DNA of 64,000 nucleotides. Origin: Ailurus styani (taxonomy: Eukaryota > Chordata > Mammalia > Carnivora > Ailuridae). The notes under the pieces were generated by a model that did not search any database, was not told where the DNA came from, and saw only the letters and a list, made by a program, of their open reading frames with translations. A program made the position numbers and the translations under genes. Positions 57,029-64,000 of the stretch are shown here, piece by piece (position 1 is the first letter of the stretch; each line of letters begins with the position of its first letter). The stretch lies in the NCBI GenBank assembly GCA_002007465.1, contig LNAC01000277.1, positions 314,727 through 378,726 of the forward strand. The letters run 5' to 3'.

Positions 57029-57239
57029 ATTGGGGTGCCTGGGTGGCTTAGTCGTCAAGCATCTGCCTTCTTCCTTTCGGCTCAGGTCATGATCCCAGGG
57101 TTCTGGGATGGAGCCCCACATTGAGCTTCCTGTTCAGCGGGAAGCCTGCTTCTCCCGCTCCCACTCCCCCTGGTGGTGTTCCCTCTCTCGCTGGGTCTCT
57201 CTCTGTCAAATAATAAATAAAATATTTAAAAAAGAAAAA
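57029..57239 (+). mobile_element. CAN SINE in LY96 intron 3
   Basis: ggggtgcctgggtggcttag, a small duplication (ttcttccttt) in the core, CT tract, tail. 13-nt perfect duplication aatacactgagat (57016-57028 and 57240-57252). Confidence 0.96.
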
Positions 57240-57339
57240 AATACACTGAGATCTTAGTTCTTGAGCTTAGTAAAGTAAGTCATCATGTCTTCACAATATT
57301 ATGATTTTTCATTCAAGGCCAAGCAAATTCAAATTTAAT

Positions 57340-57510
57340 AGTTCAACAAGTATTTATTGACAGCTACTATTACCAGGGACTGAGGAGACAAGGAAGGGCA
57401 AGTACATACTGTTCCTTCCTTCAAAGAGTTAACGTCTATTGGGGATATTGGCATGCAAAGAAACCATTCCAGATACAATCCAATGGAAAGATGTAGCAAG
57501 GACAAAAGCA
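57340..57510 (-). mobile_element. L2 fragment, antisense
   Basis: ttcaacaagtatttattgacagc..ccagggactgaggagacaagg..tcaaagagttaacgtctattgggg is the reverse complement of the L2 3' end. Confidence 0.7.
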
Positions 57511-57514
57511 GTAT

Positions 57515-57735
57515 ATAGCATTTTTGGTAAGAGTGATGGTTCTGGATCTGAGTCTTAGCTCCTCTACTTACTTGGAGTGTGGCCTTGGGCAAGTCACTTA
57601 ACTTCTCTGTGCTTCAGTAAAATGGCAATGGATAATAACACCTGTCTCATAGGAGTAACATGAAGCCTATGTGAGCTAAGATATGCACATGCTCAGAACA
57701 ATGCCTGGAACGTAGCACTAATTAAAAGTAACTAA
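57515..57735 (+). mobile_element. MIR SINE
   Basis: gatggttctggatctgagtcttagctcctctacttac..tgtggccttgggcaagtcacttaacttctctgtgcttcagt..cataggagtaacatgaagcc is a well-preserved MIR. Confidence 0.93.
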
Positions 57736-57740
57736 TGTTT

Positions 57741-57893
57741 GGGGCACCTGGGTGGCTCAGTCAGTTAGGTGGCTGCCTTCAGCTCAGGTCATGATCTTGG
57801 GGTCCCTGCTCAGTGGGGAGTCTGCTTCTCGCTCTGCCTCTCCCCTAGGCTTGTGCTCTCTCTCTCAAATAAATAACTAAAACCTTTTTTAAA
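57741..57893 (+). mobile_element. CAN SINE with internal deletion
   Basis: ggggcacctgggtggctcag head, then catgatcttggggtccctgctcag. About 40 nt of the core between atgatc and ccctgctcag are missing. CT tract and tail are normal. Confidence 0.94.
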
Positions 57894-57942
57894 AAATGTT
57901 ATTAACATTAAAATGTTATTTATTAGAACATTAAATATTACT

Positions 57943-58071
57943 CCTTCTCCTTTCTAGACCTTCTTCCCATGGCATCTTGTGAATAATAATGATGTCATTA
58001 ATATTATCATTGATATTATAATTACTGTTATTCACAAGATGCCGTGGGAAGGGAACCTAGAAAAGAGAAGG
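57943..58071. repeat. Inverted repeat: 44-nt arms, 41-nt AT-rich loop
   Basis: Left arm 57943-57986 (ending ggcatcttgtgaataa), right arm 58028-58071 (starting ttattcacaagatgcc). 37 of 44 positions are complementary, with all differences being transitions; the inner 16 bp are perfect. It lies in LY96 intron 3, so it would be transcribed in the pre-mRNA. The right arm continues into antisense L2, suggesting that an L2 piece was duplicated in inverted orientation. Confidence 0.85.
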
Positions 58072-58430
58072 AAGTGAGTTGAACTGTCCTAAAGGATAGG
58101 AAGGAAGGAAAAGAAGGACATTCCAGGTGGCAGGAAAAAGAGGAGCAAAGGCAAGAAAGTGAACATCGGGATGACTAATGCATACACATACAAGCGGGTC
58201 AGCGTCATTAAAGCAAAGAAGTAAACCTGAATGTGCTCAGGTTCCACATTTGAGAGAATAGAGGCAATGAAAGAACATCCGAGGGTGTGAAATGGTCAGA
58301 TTGTGTTTAGGAAGATGGGTCACATGACCATATTACGGATGGATTTAAGGAGGCACTAAGAGTCAGGGAGACCAGTTAGAGGCCAGGAGGCAGTGACAGT
58401 GGTGAGAAGGGCATCAACTCAGGTGCCCTC
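58072..58430 (-). mobile_element. L2 fragment, antisense
   Basis: gaaggacattccaggtggcagg..gagcaaaggcaagaaag..gtgtgaaatggtcagattgtg..agggagaccagttagaggccagg is L2 in reverse complement. Confidence 0.75.
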
Positions 58431-58479
58431 CCGCATAGATAAATATGGTCCATCTCCTTAGCCTGCTGCTTTCCTTAAG

Positions 58480-58625
58480 AGTACTTCTCATAAACTGAAT
58501 CTTATTTCATTTTTATGTTATTTGGACTTAGCTGTGATCTTGTTTACTAGTTTATAAGCTCCATGAGGACAGGGGCTTTGCTTTGGTCAGTTCTGAATCT
58601 CCACCTCCTAGTACCTGTTCCCTGA
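58480..58625 (+). mobile_element. L2 3' fragment
   Basis: gtttataagctccatgaggacaggggctttgc is the conserved L2 end motif. Confidence 0.75.
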
Positions 58626-58629
58626 GTCC

Positions 58630-59480
58630 CTGGATCAGCTACATAATTTACAAGGCTCAGCACAAAATGAAAATGAGACCCCTTGATCAAAAAGCAGGAA
58701 AGACATTCTATTAAACGTACAGAAATATAAAGCTTTTTCCTTTCTTCCACAGACACTCTCTAATCTTGCCATCATATTTTTTATTTGCTATGTAATATCA
58801 TTTGAAGTCAAACATAATTTTAAATTGCCATTCATCTTTTATGTTGTGTGATGACAGCTTTAAACACAAATACCAGAGCTTTTAACTCTGAGGCAGAATC
58901 ACTGAAATGACACAATTTGTATTTGGTGGCTCACCTCTAGAAGGTACCTCAAGCTGACCAGAGAAAACCTACACCAGCCTGACTCAGGAAATTTGAAGGA
59001 AGGAAGAGAAGGTACCCCCAGGCATGGAGTGATCCAAGGGATGTTCTCTTGGCACAGAGAGAAAGGCGCCATGCTGCTGCCCAAGTGGGGTAACCGTGGC
59101 CATACCCCAGTTCAGACATTGCAGGGCATCTGACTCTGCCCGCATCCAGGCTCCCACCAGGTGGGAGGGGTCATTGGCTATAACTGGGGAGTGAGGTACC
59201 GATCGGGACCCAGGGTACCAGCAGAGGACTGGGCAGCAAGAAGCCAAGAACCAGTCTAGGGGAGTTGCATGCATGCCCCATTGTCCCATCAGACTTCACT
59301 TACAGAACACACACTCAAACATAAAATTATTAAGACTCTCAAGGCTATGATCAGAGAATATAAAACCCTAAATGTGAAGCCTTTTCTGAACACGAGGCCC
59401 TGGTTGTGAAGATAATCCTGAAAACTTTGTATGAGAGAAGAAAGAAAGGAGATGGATGAGACTTGAAGATTTGAGAAAGA
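58630..59480. other. Intron 3 sequence with worn unassigned repeat pieces
   Basis: 58640-58700 and 59320-59400 look like two parts of one old element (caaggctcagcacaaaatga; aaaattattaagactctcaa). Between them is a GC-richer 0.6 kb with a 101-codon minus-strand frame (58984-59289) that shows no domain or splice context. Confidence 0.35.
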
Positions 59481-59829
59481 AATCAAGAGTAACTCCAAGA
59501 CTTCTATCTGGGGAGACTGCCCAAATGTTTACCAGGTCAGGTGGGAAGAAGGGGTACTAACCTCTTCTGTAGAGTGGTCTTCTTTTTCCATTGTTTTGTC
59601 TCTCTTAGAAAGCTCATATGTTGCTCATATATCCCATTCTATTATGGGAAGTTAGCTCAAAGTTTCTGCCCACCTTCAAGAAGCCAGAAGAGAACCAAGG
59701 TAGGTCCAGAAGAAAAGAAGATAGAGCCCCTCCCTGCTTAGGCCCCTCTCAACTCTTCCCATGCAGCTCACCTACGGTCCAGCACACTTTTCCTAACAAC
59801 CATGCAGAATGCAGGACCCAGATCTCAGA

Positions 59830-60485
59830 TGGTTTTATGGGTTGAATTGTGTCCTTCAAAAAGATGTTGAAGTCCTAACCCTGTGAATATAGCCTTATTT
59901 GGAAACAGCACCTTTGCAGGCGCCTGGGTGGCTCAGTGGGTTAAAGCCTCTGCCTTCGGCTCAGGTCATGATCTCAGGGTCCTGGGATCGAGGCCCACAT
60001 CGGGCTCCCTGCTCGGCAGGGAGTCTGCTTCCCCCCCCCCTCTGCCTGTCTCTCAGCCTACTTGTGATCTTTCTCTCTCTCTCTCTCTCTCTCTAACAAA
60101 TAAATAAATAAAATCTTAAAAAAAAAAAAGAAAGAAACAGCACCTTTGCAAAATGGTCAAGATGAGGTCAGTTAGGTGGGCCCTACTCTCATATGACTGT
60201 GTCCTTATAAAAAGGGGAAATTTAGACACATTGACAGACATGCATAGAGAGAAGACTGTGAAGAGACACAGGAAAAAGATGGCCATCTACAAGGCAAGAA
60301 TCACCTGCGGCCTTTAGAAGCTAGCAGAGGGGCCTGGAATAGAACCTTCCCTCACCCCATCAGAGGGAGCATGGCCTTGCCAGTACTTGGATTTTGGACT
60401 TCTAGCTTCCAGATTGTCAGATAATAAATATCTGCTGTTCTAAACCAGCCAGTTTGTAGCACTTTGTTACAGAAACCCTAGCAAG
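59830..60485 (+). mobile_element. MaLR LTR (MLT1-like), interrupted by SINE
   Basis: tatgggttgaattgtgtccttc..agccttatttggaaacagc..SINE..gtcaagatgaggtcagttagg..cagataataaatatctgctg..agccagtttgtagcactttgttac reads a full LTR. Confidence 0.85.
59919..60133 (+). mobile_element. CAN SINE (young subtype) inside LTR
   Basis: Near-consensus copy with C10 and (CT)n runs. Perfect 17-nt duplication gaaacagcacctttgca (59902-59918 and 60134-60150). The two ORFs at 59883-60107 are SINE translations. Confidence 0.97.
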
Positions 60486-60532
60486 ATTCTGGAAGCAGGG
60501 CTAACAAATAAGTAAATTTAAGATGCCTTTAT

Positions 60533-60731
60533 GGGATGGCTGGGTGGCTCAGTCAGTTAAGCGTCTGCCTTTGGCTCAGGTCACGATCCCAGGTTCCTGG
60601 GATCAAGTCCCATATTGGGCTCCTTGCTCAGTGGGGAGTCTGCTTCTCCCTCTGCCTGCTGCTTTCCCTGCTTTTGCTCTCTCTTGCTCGCTCTCTCTGA
60701 CAAATAAATAAATAAATAAAATATTTTTTAA
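60533..60731 (+). mobile_element. CAN SINE
   Basis: ggatggctgggtggctcagt, tcagttaagcgtctgcc, CT tract, AATAAATAAATAAAATA tail. Duplication aagatgcctttat versus aagatgccatttat. Confidence 0.95.
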
Positions 60732-60766
60732 AAGATGCCATTTATTTCTTTTCAAATGTGGTTTTT

Positions 60767-60971
60767 TAAAGATTTTATTTAATTTATTTATTTGCGAGAG
60801 AGGAAGAGAGCACGAGCGGGGTTAGGGGGGATGATGGAGAGGCAGATGGAGAAGGACAAGGAGACTCCCTGCTGAGCATGGAGCCTGAAACGGGGCTGGA
60901 TCCCAGGATCCTGAGATCATGACCTGAATCAAAGGCAGATGATTAACCAACTGAGGCACCCAGATGCCTCT
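60767..60971 (-). mobile_element. CAN SINE, antisense, older
   Basis: aaagattttatttaatttat, GA tract, ccaactgaggcacccagatg. Flanks aatgtggtttttt and aatgtgtttttaa. It is about 35 bp from the sense SINE before it, giving a second opposed pair in LY96 intron 3. A TG/TATG microsatellite follows at 60999-61028. Confidence 0.93.
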
Positions 60972-61199
60972 CTAATGTGTTTTTAAAAGAAACAAAGATG
61001 TGTGTGTGTATGTATGTATGTGTGTGTAAAAAGTGGTAATACTATGGGCAATTTTTATTTTATTTTTGCTTGCCTATATTTTCTAAATATCATATCCTAA
61101 AAATATATGACTTTTGTAACAAATACAAAAAAGAAAATTATTTTAAAAATAGGTATGTATGGTACTTTCTAACTTGATTCCTAAATTGTCAAGGGTCTC

Positions 61200-62165
61200 T
61201 TGATAACATCAATGCTTCTTAAATCAGAATGCCCTGAGCTCTGAGCCCATTTACTCAGCTACCAGATGGACATGTTTATTTGAATGTTCCAAAATTACCT
61301 TAAGCTCAATATGCCGAAATCAGAACCCATTGCTTTTTCTTTAAAAATCTGCCCCTTCTTCTGCACCCATCATTTCAGATAATGGCACTTCTGCTAATCC
61401 CAGTCATTGGCCCTTTACCAGCCCTTGATTTTACTTAATCTTTCCCTGCCACATCAAATCAATCAGCATATCATGCCAATTCTGTCTCCAGATATGCCCT
61501 CTCTCTTCTCCTCCCCTCTGCTCTCAGGCTGCCATCTTTGTTCATCCCTCATGGTCTCTCACACAGCCTTCTGGCTGCTCTTCCTTCCACCCCAGTTTCC
61601 TGCCTCAGCCAACCCCCGCCTCCTTCCATATGGACACCAGTTATCTGCAAAACTGAACATCTCGGTGGGTCACCCATACCCACTGATGACAAGATGCAGG
61701 CCAATATTTTGTGCATGACTCATATGCTCGCTCCTGCCCCCTTTCCTAGGCTCCTCTCCAGCAATTCCCCACAGCAAATTCTGCTCCAGCTACAAAAAAA
61801 CTACTCTCCAAATAAACTATATTCTTTCATGGTTAGATGCATTTGCATATGCTGTTTCCTCTCCAAGGAATGTCCTTCTTCCTCCTCTCTGATGTTCTCA
61901 GATTCAAGACTTTAATAGCATACTCCCTGAAACCTTATCTGAGTTCTGTCACAGCAAATTGATAACTGTATAGTTAAAACTGGGAGCATATAATTCTATT
62001 GGTGTTTATGACATTTCATTATAATTTTTGTTCCCATGACTGTCTTTCCCAGAACAGAGGGACCTTCCGATGAGGGAGACCCTATCATTGAACTTTGGAT
62101 CACCAGAGCCTAAATCATGACTTGCTCAAATTAGGTTCAACAGATGTTTGTGGAAGGAAATGAGG
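61200..62165 (+). mobile_element. L2, about 1 kb
   Basis: attaccttaagctcaatatgccgaaatcagaacccattgc, ..catatgctgtttcctctccaaggaatgtcc.., ..aacagatgtttgtggaagg follows L2 from the mid 3' region to the end. The 103- and 125-codon overlapping ORFs are repeat artefacts. Confidence 0.85.
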
Positions 62166-62361
62166 GAGGGAGGGAAAAGCCAGCAGACTGGGTTGAGTCT
62201 GACACATCTTAGCTCTCAAGAAAGTGAAACTTTAAAAATTCAGATAAAATGTCAACATAATCTCACAGAGATTAGGTGGGATTGTGAAACAGTTGTTTTT
62301 AAAAAAAAAATAGTAAACTTCCAAGAGGGTTTGGGTTTGTTGTTGTTGTTGTTGTTTTTCA

Positions 62362-62510
62362 AAGAGAAAGCATGGTACAGTGGAAGAGTGGGCCTTAAGA
62401 GTCATGAGCCTACTCTGTTACTAGTTTTCCAAATGACCAAGGACACATTATTGAATCACTCCAGGCATCAGTCTCCTCAATTGTAAAAATGACAGGACTA
62501 TAAAATCAGG
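62362..62510 (+). mobile_element. MIR SINE
   Basis: gcatggtacagtggaagagtggg..catgagcctactctgttac..catcagtctcctcaattgtaaaaatg is the MIR head and core. A (TTG)n run lies just before it at 62337-62356. Confidence 0.85.
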
Positions 62511-62517
62511 AACAAAA

Positions 62518-62718
62518 AGGGCACCTGGGTGGCTCAGTGGGTTAAAGCCGCTGCCTTCGGCTCAGGTCATGATCCCAGGGTCCTGGGATCGAGGCCCACA
62601 TCGGGCTCTCTGCTCAGCAGGGAGCCGGCTTCCACCTCTCTCCTCTCTCTCTGCCTGCCTCTCTGCCTACTTGTAATCTCTCTCTCTGTGTCAAATGAAT
62701 AAATAAAATCTTAAAAAA
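62518..62718 (+). mobile_element. CAN SINE (young subtype)
   Basis: gggttaaagccgctgcc subtype with the tgtgtcaaatgaataaat tail also seen at 15216-15418. Perfect 16-nt duplication aaaatcaggaacaaaa (62502-62517 and 62719-62734). Confidence 0.97.
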
Positions 62719-62839
62719 AAAATCAGGAACAAAAGGATTCCCATTACCCACATGAGTATTTATTATTCGAGAGCCATACTTCTTGAATTCTTATTCTGAA
62801 CACTGGACTAACATTTTTTATATGCATTTTCAAATTGTA

Positions 62840-63000
62840 TCCTTAAAATCATGTATAATAGGTTTCACTGTCCCATTATACAGATGAGGAAAATGAGGCC
62901 GATAGAGGTTAAATGATACACCCAAGGCCACATTGTTGGTAGGTGGAAAAGCTGGGACAAAGACTCAGGTCTTTCCAACTCTGAGCCCAGACTTAGAAGC
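62840..63000 (-). mobile_element. MIR SINE, antisense
   Basis: cccattatacagatgaggaaaatgaggccgatagagg..acacccaaggccacattgttggtaggtgg is the reverse complement of the MIR core. Confidence 0.9.
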
Positions 63001-63163
63001 AATGCCAGCTCCATTATTTGTGTATGGTTTGGGGGTGGCAGGAAAGTCGGAGCCGTGTAAAGATGGTTGGCTAGGAGACATATCTCAAAGCTTCACTTGC
63101 ATAGCAAAAAAACGGATGTACTTAGAAACAATTTTCTTAATGACTGCTAGAAAATCTATAATC

Positions 63164-63205
63164 AGGGTGCCTGGGTGGCTCAGTCGTTAAGAGTCTGCCT
63201 TCGGC
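63164..63205 (+). mobile_element. CAN SINE 5' end only, broken by L1
   Basis: gggtgcctgggtggctcagt then cgttaagagtctgccttcggc, stopping exactly where L1 ORF2 begins. The remainder of the SINE may lie beyond the L1, outside the window. Confidence 0.9.
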
Positions 63206-64000
63206 AACAAAAAGAAATAAAAGGCATCCAAATCGGCAAGGAAGAGGTCAAACTCTCACTCTTTGCAGATGATATGATACTTTATGTGGAGAACCCAAAG
63301 GACTCCACTCCAAAACTGCTAGCACTCATACAGGAATTCAGTCAAGTGTCAGGATATAAAATCAATGCACAGAAATCAGTTGCATTTCTATATACCAACA
63401 ACAAAACAGAAGAAAGAGAAATTAAAGAGTCAATCCCATTTACAATTGCACCCAAAACCATAAGATACCTAGGAATAAACCTAACCAAAGAGGCAAAGAA
63501 TCTGTATTCAGAAAACTATAAAGTACTCATGAAAGAAATTGAGGAAGACACAAAGAAGTGGAAAAACATTCCATGCTCATGGATGGGTAGAATAAATATT
63601 GTGAAAATGTCTATGCTACCTAGAGCAATCTACACATTTAATGCAATCCCCATCAAAATACCAGCAATTTACTTCAAAGAAATGGAACAAATAATCCTAA
63701 AATTTATATGGAACCAGAAAAGACCCCGAATAGCCAAAGGAATGTTGAAAAAAAAAAGCAAAGTTGGCGGCATCACAATTCCAGATTTCAAGCTCTATTA
63801 CAAAGCCGTCATCATCAAGACAGTATGGTACTGGCACAAAAACAGACACATAGACCAGTGGAACAGAATAGAGAACCCAAAAATGGACCCTCAACTCTAT
63901 GGTCAACTAATCTTCGACAAAGCAGGAAAGAATGTCCAGTGGGAAAAAGACAGTCTCTTCAACAAATGGTGTTGGGAAAACTGGTCAGCCACATGCAGAA
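63206..64000 (+). mobile_element. Young L1, ORF2 reverse-transcriptase segment with open frame
   Basis: From 63208 to the window end one frame stays open for 264 codons without a stop. It starts in the reverse transcriptase just before the catalytic FADD motif (63262-63273, in [15 protein letters not shown]), continues through [27 protein letters not shown] and [16 protein letters not shown], and runs off the end. The 5' half of ORF2 and ORF1 are absent, so it is 5'-truncated. The lack of decay and the better conservation than the copy at 37715-40240 point to recent insertion. It is antisense to LY96. Confidence 0.96.

Larger units (their letters stand above)
56250..64000 (-). other. LY96: LY96 intron 3 (partial)
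   Basis: Everything upstream of exon 4 to the window end. 56250-57010 holds no recognised repeat apart from short worn pieces. The repeats inside are listed separately. Confidence 0.85.

Noticed and set aside
58984..59289. 101-codon minus-strand ORF in LY96 intron 3
   Set aside because: Same strand as LY96 but not MD-2 sequence, no acceptor/donor pair in the right phase, no domain.
59540..59600. Possible LY96 exon 3 end (CCACTCTACAGAAGAG then gttag on the minus strand)
   Set aside because: The donor looks fair, but no frame resembles MD-2 residues before 111, and in the frame needed for exon 4 (one base left over) it reads RRPLYRR.
59883..60107. Pairs of overlapping ORFs with AQWVKA / GWLSGLKPLPSAQVMISGSW-like peptides, also at 77-295, 1170-1427, 10488-10697, 37096-37362, 38561-38788, 55561-55746 and 60523-60711
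   Set aside because: These are translations of the CAN SINE head and core. Each coincides with a SINE with target-site duplications.

Overview
This is mammalian nuclear DNA from a carnivore. About 40 copies or pieces of the tRNA-Lys-derived CAN SINE (SINEC) are present, and this family is restricted to Carnivora. The dominant young subtype (start reading gggcgcctgggtggctcag then tgggttaaagcc, a long CT-rich tract, then an AATAAA/AATCTT tail) is the one I associate with caniforms and particularly mustelids (mink, ferret, marten type). The family-level placement is an inference; Carnivora is solid.

Gene content is very low. The one real gene I can prove is the 3' end of LY96 (MD-2, the LPS-binding co-receptor of TLR4) on the minus strand: terminal exon 5 at 54949-55047 and exon 4 at 56197-56249, with correct splice sites, matching phases and tandem poly(A) signals directly after the stop codon. 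Exon 3 and the upstream exons are not in the window. About 56250-64000 is therefore LY96 intron 3, 55048-56196 is intron 4, and 1-54900 lies downstream of LY96. In human this is the long gene-poor interval towards JPH1. No other coding exon was found.

Layout. 1-5 kb: old L1 3' ends, MIR, a solo LTR nested in L1, and SINEs. 5-11 kb: an L2 copy, MIRs, several L1 pieces, and a small LTR inside a MIR. 11-17 kb: a 1.2-kb antisense L1 and a long sense L1 hit by three SINEs and another L1 tail. 17-24 kb: L2, MaLR-type LTRs, MIR and relatively unique DNA. 24-27 kb: nested L1s, including a 75-bp L1 insertion. 27-32 kb: L2, a repeat-poor block and an ERV LTR. 32-34 kb: an L1 insertion showing both 5' inversion and a probable 3' transduction. 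34-37 kb: unique DNA, SINEs and an ancient repeat. 37.7-47 kb: an L1 graveyard (about 9 kb in five or more insertions, one a textbook twin-priming inversion) with nine SINEs. 47.3-48.5 kb: the cleanest repeat-free block. 48.5-54.9 kb: L1, long opposing L2 copies, MIR and a MaLR LTR. 54.9-64 kb: LY96 exons 4-5 and introns containing SINEs, L2, MIR, MaLR, a 44-bp-arm hairpin, and at the very end an uninterrupted L1 ORF2 segment joined to a SINE 5' end.

I see no undescribed gene system here. The most informative items are the LY96 coding differences, the retrotransposition structures (two 5'-inverted L1s, one with transduced flank, and one ultra-short L1), and the intronic hairpin. Repeat family names finer than SINEC, L1, L2, MIR and MaLR are from memory of consensus sequences and need RepeatMasker to settle.
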